A DNA stretch of 44,185 nucleotides from RGIG4608 sp045635885 (GCA_045635885.1 JAZTWO010000015.1:1-44185), one strand, 5' to 3'. Numbered from the stretch's first letter, positions 33,201 to 41,690 are shown. Notes: generated by a model from the sequence alone, not told the origin. Program-made: numbers and translations.

Positions 33201-34875
33201 ATATATTTATTTTAACAGTATGGGAAGTGCTCCGGGAGAACACAGAAATATAACAGATGAAGGTGTTCCGGCTGATTTTCATGCTACAAGCACTTACTAT
33301 TCAAGGAGTATTCTTCCTGACATTACTATTACATTAGAATCAAACGATGTAAGTGGCGGCGATGACGGAAACGATGATGGCGATACAGACGGCGGAACGG
33401 TTGGTGGAAATACAGGAACTACAACAAAGCCCGATGATGACGATATCGATGTTTCAAATCTCAAGTTCGATATTTCAGGAAGTGAAATCAAGGGTTATGT
33501 AACAGTAAGCTTTGAAGATTTTGGTAAGCGTAAATCAGGTGAAAGCGGTGTTGTATATAAAAATGCGCTTGGAGAAATTATTGAAGAAGTCGAAGTTCCT
33601 TTCAAAAGCCGCGATACAATTGCGACAGTTACCTTAAGACTTCTGAAGGCTCTGGACATAAAAGCATCATACACCGGAAGTGCTACAAGCAACTTCTACC
33701 TCTCATCAATTGGAAACTTTACCTTAAACGGAAAACATTATTCTTCATTTGGTGAATTTGATGCAGGCGCGGCATCCGGTTGGATGATAAAGCACAATAA
33801 TTGGTTCATTAACATGGGAGCATCAGAGTTTACTGTACAAGATGGTGATAAGGTTGAATGGCTCTATACCTGTCAGCTTGGTGCTGATATTGGTTGCGAT
33901 TGGTCAAATCCGAGCGCTGAAATCACGGGCATTAACTTTAAATCAAACTATGGCACATTATCTCCTTCATTCAGTGAGGATGTAGCGGAATACACTTATT
34001 CTGTTTCTTCTTCCACAAAATCTATTTGTCTTGAAGCGAAACAAGCAAACTATTGGTCAAAGGTTACTTATAAATCAGGAGATAAAACATACAAAGCGAT
34101 GGAAGCAATTCCGGTTTCGGATGGAACGATTATCACAATTGAAAGTGCTTTCTCAGAATATGCAGGAGATACCCCTTCTGACACAGACAAAATAACAATT
34201 ACAATACAGAAAAGCTCAGGCGGTACAAGTGGCGGCTCCGCTTCTTCTACTAAAGATAAAGAGATGAAAGACGACAAAGAACTACTCAATGAAAATGAGT
34301 CTACTCAAAAGCCTGAATTTACAGAAAAAACATTCACCGATATTAAAAAAGACGATTGGCATTATGAATCTGTAAAATATGTTTATGAAAACAACCTTAT
34401 GCAAGGAACGGGTAATGGATTTGAACCCGAAAGCAAAATGACAAGAGCAATGCTTGTTACGGTTCTTTACAGAATGGCAGACCCTGAAGAGAAAGCGAAT
34501 AATCATAACTTTGCTGATGTACTTGAAGGTCAGTGGTATTCTGATGCAGTGGCTTGGGCGGCAGAGAATGATATCGTAAGCGGTGTGAGTGAAAATAAAT
34601 TTTCACCTAATGAAGATATTACCCGTGAACAAATGGCACTTATTATTTATCGCTATGCTAAGATACAGGGATTTGATGTGACTGAAGCTTCAAATCTTGA
34701 AGGCTTTAACGATGCAAAAGATGTAAGCGATTGGGCACTTGATGCAATTAAATGGGCAAATTCTGTGACTTTGGTAAATGGTACAAGTGAAACCACTTTA
34801 TCACCCAAAGATACTGCAACACGTGCTCAGGTTGCGGCAATTCTTATGCGTTTTTGCGAAAATATAGCAAAATAA
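30205..34875 (+). CDS. SLH-anchored surface protein with DUF4465-like and DUF4430 (transcobalamin-like) domains
   Basis: 1,556 residues, probably a cell-surface corrinoid-binding protein. Signal peptide 1-30, then a DUF4465-like jelly-roll (about 40-300; AYWSGGHAISNYN, NFAVHYGYID, and the closing SDNGYGFSQAAYFAYDDVAV). Several Ig/cadherin-type beta modules fill 310-1070. A DUF4430 domain (about 1080-1240) carries SGWMIKHNNWFINMGASEF and DKVEWLYTCQLGADIG; this family resembles the beta-domain of transcobalamin and intrinsic factor. A cadherin-like module and a linker precede three SLH repeats (about 1375-1556) that hold the protein to the wall. The ATG at 30205 is preferred over 30187, having GAGGAG upstream. 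DUF4465 is, as I recall, also linked to B12 loci in Bacteroidetes. Confidence 0.78.
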   Translation: MKLKKAFNSIASVLLVVTMLMSLLPVGVFATEGEQNYDLRILTFEDADYKGGINFAGGNNWSSLIDDSQYGGDLLYGGGMGYSTEEEAYKWHDEGNTELSSRLCQSYGTFAYWSGGHAISNYNTADIETYGDYQSQITVYKADVEGLATTSGGHNGSDNFAVHYGYIDGSAYNMAEELPALSFADGKARVIDHMYINTTTYALNCCVNGNDLTASIGENDYVKVVATGYDGEAEVGTVEKYMVNGPEEMILDWTKWDLSALGAVTKVEFNMVGTSDNGYGFSQAAYFAYDDVAVRFEKEQNELPTLADGISATAVADVTAGTAYTVKLDDIFTDADGDILTYRVKINDESAINADANYSFTPDIGGEYVLVFTANDGKDSSTDTYTVTLNVTNPVVTYNTTVLIPEGIVPEFYITNGYNDDKIDVLGDALVSESGTISDGFVPYTVTVPENIGTISIRAKKNDINLGGMSIPVSESSSVTFREVHIFIPTKANDIYVTTEQAKIEVADYDGNFATVGASGTDADGISYYTFFLAATGNEKLYTFYAKPLGDLTSVYASTQANNKAIFTGNSEVYDTQVELSYKNAFKLNVPADAEAKAFRQNKNYNVSELAPLEIQNESNGSKTYYFNVSSGSDSYSYRVSKEGKITKAGFISGTEKKVTWSDEDLSPNANIDYDKTTLFGSRGDDSLLLNVNEQNRLILAKDETFKLRVYRVWQVINSDTANIMIEPDFNYNILSGSDIISITPVTNGNGNAKNNWLNITATGEGTAILEIGYDALDIISGNLTTNNGLSEFTFGACDEARKGLVIVQTANAATDVDFGIKSETKWDAEFDTLYFTGEYTTLDFLPTVTEGAVSKVEFSNDNGKIWTKLDKKDDNYTARIISGNNILKVTKDDGTTSYQVVRGDKITYTVSNVTNPGENLSAGDVARVTFDGVHFPMGKMSGIYNPGYIYGHKLTYTLGEAQVQTAGSFQYNFPANAYLDVTIPEDAEIGDSFSLTDGYIYFNSMGSAPGEHRNITDEGVPADFHATSTYYSRSILPDITITLESNDVSGGDDGNDDGDTDGGTVGGNTGTTTKPDDDDIDVSNLKFDISGSEIKGYVTVSFEDFGKRKSGESGVVYKNALGEIIEEVEVPFKSRDTIATVTLRLLKALDIKASYTGSATSNFYLSSIGNFTLNGKHYSSFGEFDAGAASGWMIKHNNWFINMGASEFTVQDGDKVEWLYTCQLGADIGCDWSNPSAEITGINFKSNYGTLSPSFSEDVAEYTYSVSSSTKSICLEAKQANYWSKVTYKSGDKTYKAMEAIPVSDGTIITIESAFSEYAGDTPSDTDKITITIQKSSGGTSGGSASSTKDKEMKDDKELLNENESTQKPEFTEKTFTDIKKDDWHYESVKYVYENNLMQGTGNGFEPESKMTRAMLVTVLYRMADPEEKANNHNFADVLEGQWYSDAVAWAAENDIVSGVSENKFSPNEDITREQMALIIYRYAKIQGFDVTEASNLEGFNDAKDVSDWALDAIKWANSVTLVNGTSETTLSPKDTATRAQVAAILMRFCENIAK

Positions 34876-34889
34876 GTTTAGTAGTATTG

Positions 34890-34923
34890 TGCGAACAGTC
34901 TGACCTCAAAATCAGACTGCTCG
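34890..34923 (+). other. Intercistronic hairpin
   Basis: GCGA-ACAGTCTGA pairs with TCAGACTG-CTCGC between two genes of the cobalamin operon. No proper T-run follows, so it may be a partial terminator or an mRNA-stabilising structure that tunes the two surface proteins separately. Confidence 0.5.
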
Positions 34924-34953
34924 CCTTTGCACTTTTGTTAAGGAGCTTATGAA

Positions 34954-36594
34954 ATGAAAAAATTTGTATCAGTATTTTTATGTCTGATAATGGTTTTGAG
35001 TTTGGGATGTGTTGCTTCTGCTGAAAACAGTTACGATATAGATTATGTTGTTTCTGACACAGCAAATTATATCTATAAAACCGTAAGTGAGCCACAGGTA
35101 GGTTCTATCGGCGGTGAATGGGCAGTATTGGGACTCGCACGAAGCGGTATTGAAATTCCCGAAGAATATTATCAGGATTATTATAAACATGTAGAGGAAT
35201 ATGTGAAAGATCGTGAAGGCAATCTTCATGACAAGAAATATACAGAATACTCAAGGCTTACTGTAGCACTTACAGCAATTGGTAAAAATCCTACTGATGT
35301 TGCAGGATATAACCTTTTAACACCTCTCGGTGATTATGAGAAAACAATATGGCAAGGAATGAATGGTCCTATTTGGGCGCTTATTGCTCTTGATAGCAGA
35401 AACTATGAAATGCCAAAGAATCCTGATGCTACCGTTCAGGCAACAAGAGAAATGTATATTCAAAGAATTTTGGATTGTCAGCTTCCCGATGGTGGTTGGT
35501 CGCTTTTCGGAGGAACAAAGGCGGCTACATCAGGTGACGGTATTTCTGATCCCGATATAACCGGTATGGCGCTTCAAGCTCTCGCTAAATATCAGGACAA
35601 TCCAAGTGTTAAGACGTCAATAGATACAGCACTCAATACAATGTCACAAAAGCAGGATGACAAAGGCGGTTTTTCTAGTTGGGGAACTTCAAATTCAGAA
35701 AGCTGTGTTCAGGTACTTGTGGCTCTTTGTGAACTTGGTATTCCCATAGATGACAGCCGATTTGTAAAAAACGGATATACCATTCTTGATAACCTTTTGA
35801 CATATTATGATAAAGGAAACGGATTTAGGCACACAGCAGACGGAAGCGGCGTTAATCTGATGTCGACCGAGCAGGCGTTTTATGGTCTTGTTGCCGTTAA
35901 AAGAATGAACGAGGGTAAAAACAGTCTTTACAGAATGAAAGATGCCATTTCGGTATCTGAAAGTAAAGATAACACCGTTGGGCTTAAAGATAAACACGCA
36001 GATGTAAAAAAAATGAGTATATCAACTCCCGGCAAGACTTTTTCGGATATTGCAGGTCATGATAAAAAAATTGCTATCGAAGCACTTGCATCAAGAAATA
36101 TCATAAATGGAAAAGCAGAAAGTAGCTTTGAACCAAACAGCACAATGACAAGGGCCGAGTTCGCCACCATTATTACAAGAGGACTTGGTCTTCCCATAAA
36201 AAATATATCCGTTTTTGCTGATGTAAAGGAAACTGATTGGTATTATACTTATGTAAATACTGCATACTCTTATGGTATCATAAAAGGTGTGTCTGAAACA
36301 GAGTTTAATCCAAACGGAACGATTACTCGTGAAGAAGTGGCAGTTATGGTGGCAAGAGCAGCAAAACTATGCGGAGTGAATACGGATATACAAAGTTTTG
36401 AAGCAAGAAATATCCTATCAGAATTTCTTGACTATGTAAAAGCATCAGATTGGGCACAAACCTCTCTTGCTTTTTGTTACAAAGAAGGTATCCTTTCAAA
36501 AGATGTAATGGACATTAAGCCAAAAGAGTTTGTTACAAGAGCAGAAATTGCAGATATGCTCTACAATATGCTATCGATAGCAGAACTCATATAG
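34954..36594 (+). CDS. SLH-anchored alpha6/alpha6 protein resembling the intrinsic-factor alpha domain
   Basis: 546 residues. Signal peptide 1-23, then an alpha/alpha-toroid of the terpenoid-cyclase/transcobalamin type (about 25-335). It carries repeated motifs LPDGGWSLFGG near 179, ISDPDITGMALQALAKY near 200-216, DDKGGFSSWGTSNSESCVQV near 237-256, and NLMSTEQAFYGLVAVKRM near 305-322. Three SLH repeats follow (about 365-546). In human intrinsic factor the alpha barrel and the beta domain together clamp cobalamin; here the barrel is a separate polypeptide next to two DUF4430 genes. RBS AAGGAG, 8 nt spacing. A corrinoid-binding role is inferred from context and fold resemblance. Confidence 0.75.
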   Translation: MKKFVSVFLCLIMVLSLGCVASAENSYDIDYVVSDTANYIYKTVSEPQVGSIGGEWAVLGLARSGIEIPEEYYQDYYKHVEEYVKDREGNLHDKKYTEYSRLTVALTAIGKNPTDVAGYNLLTPLGDYEKTIWQGMNGPIWALIALDSRNYEMPKNPDATVQATREMYIQRILDCQLPDGGWSLFGGTKAATSGDGISDPDITGMALQALAKYQDNPSVKTSIDTALNTMSQKQDDKGGFSSWGTSNSESCVQVLVALCELGIPIDDSRFVKNGYTILDNLLTYYDKGNGFRHTADGSGVNLMSTEQAFYGLVAVKRMNEGKNSLYRMKDAISVSESKDNTVGLKDKHADVKKMSISTPGKTFSDIAGHDKKIAIEALASRNIINGKAESSFEPNSTMTRAEFATIITRGLGLPIKNISVFADVKETDWYYTYVNTAYSYGIIKGVSETEFNPNGTITREEVAVMVARAAKLCGVNTDIQSFEARNILSEFLDYVKASDWAQTSLAFCYKEGILSKDVMDIKPKEFVTRAEIADMLYNMLSIAELI

Positions 36595-36610
36595 GAAGTG
36601 ATAAAACTTG

Positions 36611-37540
36611 ATGAAACATAAAAGTAAAATAATAATCGGAGCAGCCATAATAGCAATTCTTGCCTTTATATTTTGGTATGGAGGCGATGCTCCGGGGCTT
36701 CGAGGATGGACACCGCAACCTAAAGGAAGTATAGAGGTTTCCCAAAACGATGTATCCGTTCCAACCGATTTGCCTACTTCTACAGAAAATCCTGTTGCCC
36801 AAACACCTAAAGAAGAACAAATTGAAGCCGAACAGAAAGTCAGTGAAATCCCCATAAAAGAAGCTGATGAGTCTGCTACGGAAGAAAACAAACCTCAAAG
36901 TACAGATGGCACTGCTTTAACACCTGCTGAAAAGGTTGCATTAGCTGACCGCATTGCGGAAGAAAGTGAGACATCTTCGGTTGAAAACGGAGATAAAGTA
37001 TATTCTGTTCAAAACGGAATGGTCATAAACGAAAGTACAGGCAAAGATAAATACCTTACTGATCCTGTTCCTGAAGGAAAGCCACTTCCTATCGAACCGC
37101 AGGATGTTGTTATATCAGATAAAGAGCTTACCTGCACATTATCTGTTCGTTGCGATACAATACTTCAAAATATTGCTTGGCTTGACAAAGAAAAGGTTAA
37201 TATTGTACCCAAAGACGGTGTTATATTTGCAGAAAAGACAGTTACATTCTATGAAGGAGAAAGCGTGTTTAATTTACTTCTTCGGGAAATGAAACGAAAT
37301 AAAATACATATGGAATTTGAAGATACCCCAATATATAACAGTGCATATATTGAGGGTATAGCTAACCTATATGAATTTGACTGCGGTGAGCTTTCGGGAT
37401 GGATGTATAAGGTAAACGGTTGGTTCCCGAACTACGGATGCTCCCGTTATCAGCTAAAAGCAGGAGATAAAGTTGAATGGGTATATACCTGTGATTTAGG
37501 TGTTGATGTTGGTGGATATTACGCCGCAAACGGTAATTGA
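36611..37540 (+). CDS. Membrane-anchored DUF4430 (transcobalamin-like) protein
   Basis: 309 residues. An N-terminal uncleaved membrane helix (about 7-27) is followed by an acidic Pro/Glu-rich linker to about 165 and then one DUF4430 domain (about 170-303). The domain has FYEGESVFNLLLREMKRNK, CGELSGWMYKVNGWFPNYGC and DKVEWVYTCDLGVDVGG. The flexible linker would let the domain reach through the wall, perhaps handing corrinoid from the SLH proteins to the ECF transporter. A TTG lies one codon upstream of the chosen ATG. It is separated from the previous gene by 16 nt and overlaps no downstream start. Confidence 0.78.
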   Translation: MKHKSKIIIGAAIIAILAFIFWYGGDAPGLRGWTPQPKGSIEVSQNDVSVPTDLPTSTENPVAQTPKEEQIEAEQKVSEIPIKEADESATEENKPQSTDGTALTPAEKVALADRIAEESETSSVENGDKVYSVQNGMVINESTGKDKYLTDPVPEGKPLPIEPQDVVISDKELTCTLSVRCDTILQNIAWLDKEKVNIVPKDGVIFAEKTVTFYEGESVFNLLLREMKRNKIHMEFEDTPIYNSAYIEGIANLYEFDCGELSGWMYKVNGWFPNYGCSRYQLKAGDKVEWVYTCDLGVDVGGYYAANGN

Positions 37541-37557
37541 TAGATGGAGGTTCATTT

Positions 37558-38070
37558 ATGATACAGAGCTATTTTGGAAATGGAAAAGGAAAAACTACTG
37601 CGGCGATCGGAGCGGCTATTCGCTGTATTGGTTGCGATCAAAAGGTGTTGTTTGTAGAGTTTTTAAAGAATAATGACTCGGCTGAATTTAAGGTCATGGA
37701 TACTCTTGAAAACATAGATATATTGTTTTCAAACGAACATTATGAGCTTTATGATAACGAAAAGTCGGAGCTTACTCCTAAATTTACAGATGCCTATACA
37801 AAGCTCTTGTTCGAAGAAACTGCAAAGATAAGCAAGGATTATCAAATGATTGTGCTTGATGAAATTCTTGATGCAGTCGAGTTCGGATATATAGAAGAAA
37901 AAATATTTATAAAACTATTAAACGAATGGAAACAAAAAACAGAAATTATACTTACCGGGCACAAATTGCCCGAAAGTATAGCGGATGTATCTGATTATAT
38001 ATCAGAGATAAGAGAAATAAATCATCCGTACAGTTTGGGCACTCCTTCACGAAAAGGAATTGAATACTAA
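37558..38070 (+). CDS. ATP:corrinoid adenosyltransferase (BtuR/CobA family)
   Basis: 170 residues of the CobA/BtuR P-loop family, which attaches the adenosyl group to cob(I)alamin. Motifs: P-loop YFGNGKGKTTAAIG at 5-18, VLFVEFLK, MIVLDEILDAVEFGYI near 101-116, and ILTGHKLPESIADVSDYISE near 135-154. The frame opens at a TTG at 37537, but GGAGG sits 7 nt before the ATG at 37558, so that start is chosen. In this operon it converts freshly imported corrinoid into the coenzyme form. Confidence 0.9.
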   Translation: MIQSYFGNGKGKTTAAIGAAIRCIGCDQKVLFVEFLKNNDSAEFKVMDTLENIDILFSNEHYELYDNEKSELTPKFTDAYTKLLFEETAKISKDYQMIVLDEILDAVEFGYIEEKIFIKLLNEWKQKTEIILTGHKLPESIADVSDYISEIREINHPYSLGTPSRKGIEY

Positions 38071-38071
38071 T

Positions 38072-38959
38072 ATGAGCGAATTTAAAACATATCACCCGAT
38101 TGTGAATTTCACATACTTTGTATTTGTGATCGGGTTCAGTTGCGTATTCTTGCATCCTGCGTGTTTGTGTATTTCACTTGCAAGTGGCTTTACATATTCT
38201 GTGATGTTAAAAGGCAAAAAAGCAATAAAAACAAACTTAATATATATGATTCCGATGCTACTTGCGATGGCACTTATAAACCCTGCCTTCAATCATGAAG
38301 GCGTTACGATTATAGAGTATCTACCAAGCGGAAATCCGTTAACACTTGAATCAATAGTTTACGGACTTTGTGCTGCTACAATGATTGTGAGTGTTATCTG
38401 TCATTTTGGTTGCTACAACGAAATTATGACAAGCGATAAGTTTATCTATTTGTTTGGCAAAATCATTCCGGCGATGTCCTTAATAATCTCTATGACACTT
38501 CGATTTGTTCCAAAATTCTCGGCACAGCTTAAGGTCGTAACAAACTCTCAAAGGTGTATGGGACGTGATGTTTCAAACGGAAGTATTATCAAACGGGCAA
38601 AGCATGGACTGAATATTTTGTCAATTATGACAACGTGGTCTTTAGAAAATGCGATAGAGACCGCAGACAGTATGAAATCCCGTGGATATGGCGTACCCGG
38701 GAGAACGGCGTTTTCAATATTTACATTTGATAAAAGAGATAAGAAAGCCTTAATTTGCATTTTGCTTTTGGGAATATATACGCTTATGGGGAATTTAATG
38801 GGCGGAATGTATTTCAGATTTTTTCCGTCTGTAAAAATGGCGGATGTTTCATTCTTTAACATAAGCGTTTTCGTGGCATATTTGCTACTTTGTATATGTC
38901 CTATAATAATTGAACTGTGGGAGGTGAGAAAATGGAAAGCTTTAAGGTCGAAAATTTAA
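38072..38959 (+). CDS. ecfT: ECF transporter transmembrane coupling subunit (EcfT)
   Basis: 295 residues with several hydrophobic helices and the EcfT coupling motif ENAIETADSMKSRGYG near 191-206 (an Ala-x-x-x-Arg-Gly box), plus TLRFVPKFSAQL upstream of it. It links the ATPases to the substrate-binding S component. The start ATG at 38072 just overlaps the adenosyltransferase stop region. The 3' end overlaps the next gene by 28 nt. Confidence 0.87.
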   Translation: MSEFKTYHPIVNFTYFVFVIGFSCVFLHPACLCISLASGFTYSVMLKGKKAIKTNLIYMIPMLLAMALINPAFNHEGVTIIEYLPSGNPLTLESIVYGLCAATMIVSVICHFGCYNEIMTSDKFIYLFGKIIPAMSLIISMTLRFVPKFSAQLKVVTNSQRCMGRDVSNGSIIKRAKHGLNILSIMTTWSLENAIETADSMKSRGYGVPGRTAFSIFTFDKRDKKALICILLLGIYTLMGNLMGGMYFRFFPSVKMADVSFFNISVFVAYLLLCICPIIIELWEVRKWKALRSKI

Positions 38960-41607
38960 GTTTCATTTATCCTAACAGAACTACTAAAGCACTTGAAGAA
39001 ATAAACTTTACAGTAAATCAAGGTGAATTTGTTTTGATTTGCGGCAAATCGGGTTGCGGTAAGACTACGCTTTTAAGACTGTTAAAATCATCTCTTGCAC
39101 CACACGGAGAGATAAGCGGAAGTATTTATTTTTACGGTAAAAATCTTTCGGACTACGATACCAAAGAACAAGCATCAAATATTGGTTTTGTAATGCAGAA
39201 TCCCGACAATCAAATTGTAACCGATAAGGTGTGGCACGAGCTTGCATTTGGTTTAGAAAGCCTTGGATATAAACAAACCGAGATAAGAACGAGAGTATCC
39301 GAAATGGCATCCTTCTTTGGCATACAGACTTGGTTTTATAAGAAAGTAACCGAGCTTTCAGGCGGTCAAAAGCAACTTTTAAACCTTGCATCTGTTATGG
39401 CAATGCAGCCGTCTGTTTTGGTTTTGGACGAGCCGACAAGTCAGCTTGACCCAATCGCCGCAGGAGAATTTTTGAAAACTTTAGAGAAAATAAACCGTGA
39501 GCTTGGAACAACCGTTATTCTCACTGAGCATCGCTTGGAAGATGCTTTCCCAATGGCTGACAGAGTAATCGTTATGGATGGTGGCAAAATCATTGCTGAT
39601 GAAGTCCCTATCGAAGTCGGCAGAATTCTTAAAGCTAAGAATCATGATATGTATAAAGCACTTCCAACTCCAATGCGAGTTCATGGCGAAGTGGCAAATG
39701 ATTTACCTTGTCCTCTGACGGTTCGTAAAGGCAGAACATGGCTTGAAGAATATTCAAAGGAAAACATTTTGAATCCCACTCTTATTCCCTTAGATAACTT
39801 AAAAGAAAATAACGATACAGTTATAGAAATTAAAGATGCTTGGTTCAGATATGATAAAGATTTACCTGATGTAGTTAAGGGTTTTAATTTGTCTGTCAAT
39901 CAAGGTGAATTATTCTGTCTTGTTGGCGGTAACGGAACTGGAAAAACAACTGCACTTTCGCTTATATCAGGTCTTAATAAGCCATACAGAGGCGATGTGC
40001 TGATAAAAGGACAAAGCATTTCTAAAATCAAGAATTTATATGATGGTCTGCTCGGTGTTCTTCCGCAGAATCCACAGAGCGTATTTGTAAAGAAAACAGT
40101 TTATCTTGATTTGATGGAAATACTTTCTGACAAGAAACTCACAAAGGAAGAAAAAGAACAAAAGGTACACAACATATCTGTTCTTTGCAGAATTGAAAAT
40201 CTTTGGGAAAGTCATCCTTACGATTTATCAGGCGGCGAACAACAAAGATCAGCCCTTGCGAAGATTCTTCTTATGGAACCTGAAATGCTTCTTCTTGACG
40301 AACCGACAAAAGGAATGGATACACACTTCAAAGAAGAATTTGCAAATATTCTTTTAGAATTGAAAGCAAACGGCGTAACGATTCTTATGGTATCCCACGA
40401 TATAGAATTCTGTGCAGAATTCGCTGATAGATGTGCGCTTGTATTTGACGGAAGCATAACATCAGTTGATACACCGAGAGAGTTCTTTAAGGGTAAGAAT
40501 TTCTACACCACATCCGCAAACCGTATGGCAAGAACCTGCCTCCCCGATGCAGTTTTAGCAGAAGATATAATCCTTGCTTGTGGTGGTAGTGTGAAAAAGA
40601 GAGAAAAACCATCAAGAATTGTTGAATGGCGTAAGATTGAAAAGGAAAACAAACCACAAAAAGAAAAAGCAAAGAAACTTACTCCTGCAAGAATTGTCAT
40701 CGGTAGCATATTTGCATTGCTTTTCGCGTTAATGTATCTGCCGTTTAAGACAGATATAAATATATTAAATATCAATGTAAAAAGCTTTGCAGGACTTGGC
40801 GTTTATCAGATAGCTATGATAATGGTATTGTTTGCCTCTTGCCTCTGTTTCTTTCCCCAAAGGGATATTGGAATAGAAGTAATACAAGTTCCAAAGTCAG
40901 ACAGGAAACTGACAAAAAGAACTCTTATGGCAACATTCCTGATACTGCTTTTAATACCGCTTACCATTTATATCGGTGTTTTCTTCTTGGGTGACAGAAA
41001 GTATTATTTTATAAGTTTACTCATCATTCTCGAAACAATGATACCGTTTTGTATGGTATTTGAATCAAGAAAACCAAAAGCAAGAGAGCTTATTGTGATA
41101 AGCGTACTTTGTGTCATCGCAGTAGCAGGCAGAGCGGCATTCTTTATGCTTCCGCAGTTCAAACCCGTTGTAGCGCTTGTAATAATAGCAGGTGTTTGCT
41201 TTGGCGGCGAAACGGGATTCTTGGTAGGTGCAATTACCGGGTTTGTTTCAAACTTTTTCTTTGGACAAGGACCGTGGACACCATGGCAAATGTTTGCCTT
41301 TGGCATTATAGGTTTTATTGCAGGAATACTTTTCAAAAAGGGATTTCTTCGTAAGACAAAAGCATCTCTTTGCATCTTTGGCTTTATTGCAACGCTTGTG
41401 ATATACGGAGGAATTATGAATCCTGCATCCGTAATAATGTATCAGGCTAATCCTACAAAAGCAATGATAATCTATGCATACATTATGGGAATACCGTTTG
41501 ACCTAGTCCATGCACTCGGAACAGCGTTCTTCCTTTGGTTCATATCAGAACCTATGATTGATAAGCTCGAAAGAATTAAAATTAAATATGGATTGGTGGA
41601 AAGATGA
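38932..41607 (+). CDS. Fused ECF transporter: two ATPases plus S component for cobalamin
   Basis: 891 residues. ATPase 1 (about 1-270): Walker A GKSGCGKTT at 38-46, LSGGQKQ signature, Walker B VLVLDEPTSQLD, EHR switch. ATPase 2 (about 300-530): VGGNGTGKTT near 330, LSGGEQQRSALA, LLLDEPTKGMD, VSHD. From about 588 come six or so membrane helices of an S component, with GETGFLVGAITGFVSNFFFGQGP-type segments as in the cobalamin family CbrT. In most bacteria these three subunits are separate genes. RBS GGGAGGTGA selects the ATG at 38932 over a GTG at 38917. Substrate assigned from the riboswitch and adenosyltransferase. Confidence 0.85.
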   Translation: MESFKVENLSFIYPNRTTKALEEINFTVNQGEFVLICGKSGCGKTTLLRLLKSSLAPHGEISGSIYFYGKNLSDYDTKEQASNIGFVMQNPDNQIVTDKVWHELAFGLESLGYKQTEIRTRVSEMASFFGIQTWFYKKVTELSGGQKQLLNLASVMAMQPSVLVLDEPTSQLDPIAAGEFLKTLEKINRELGTTVILTEHRLEDAFPMADRVIVMDGGKIIADEVPIEVGRILKAKNHDMYKALPTPMRVHGEVANDLPCPLTVRKGRTWLEEYSKENILNPTLIPLDNLKENNDTVIEIKDAWFRYDKDLPDVVKGFNLSVNQGELFCLVGGNGTGKTTALSLISGLNKPYRGDVLIKGQSISKIKNLYDGLLGVLPQNPQSVFVKKTVYLDLMEILSDKKLTKEEKEQKVHNISVLCRIENLWESHPYDLSGGEQQRSALAKILLMEPEMLLLDEPTKGMDTHFKEEFANILLELKANGVTILMVSHDIEFCAEFADRCALVFDGSITSVDTPREFFKGKNFYTTSANRMARTCLPDAVLAEDIILACGGSVKKREKPSRIVEWRKIEKENKPQKEKAKKLTPARIVIGSIFALLFALMYLPFKTDINILNINVKSFAGLGVYQIAMIMVLFASCLCFFPQRDIGIEVIQVPKSDRKLTKRTLMATFLILLLIPLTIYIGVFFLGDRKYYFISLLIILETMIPFCMVFESRKPKARELIVISVLCVIAVAGRAAFFMLPQFKPVVALVIIAGVCFGGETGFLVGAITGFVSNFFFGQGPWTPWQMFAFGIIGFIAGILFKKGFLRKTKASLCIFGFIATLVIYGGIMNPASVIMYQANPTKAMIIYAYIMGIPFDLVHALGTAFFLWFISEPMIDKLERIKIKYGLVER

Positions 41608-41610
41608 CCT

Positions 41611-41661
41611 ATACCAAAATATGACACGCTGGAACCAAAGAAAAGCGGAATCGAGAAATCG
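41611..41661. repeat. Dispersed motif, copy C
   Basis: AAATATGACACGCTGGAACC then AAAGAAAAGCGGAATCGAG. It starts 4 nt after the transporter stop and shares its second half with the following terminator. Copies A and B lie at 13103 and 28993, so B and C bracket the cobalamin operon as direct repeats. Confidence 0.65.
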
Positions 41662-41682
41662 AAAGAAATCTCGGTTCCGCTT
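41643..41682. terminator. Bidirectional terminator
   Basis: Stem AAGCGGAATCGAGA pairs with TCTCGGTTCCGCTT (one G-T pair). T-rich sequence follows on both strands (GTTTCATTTT on plus, TTCTTTGG on minus), between the convergent cobalamin operon and the polymerase-like genes. Confidence 0.75.
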
Positions 41683-41690
41683 GTTTCATT

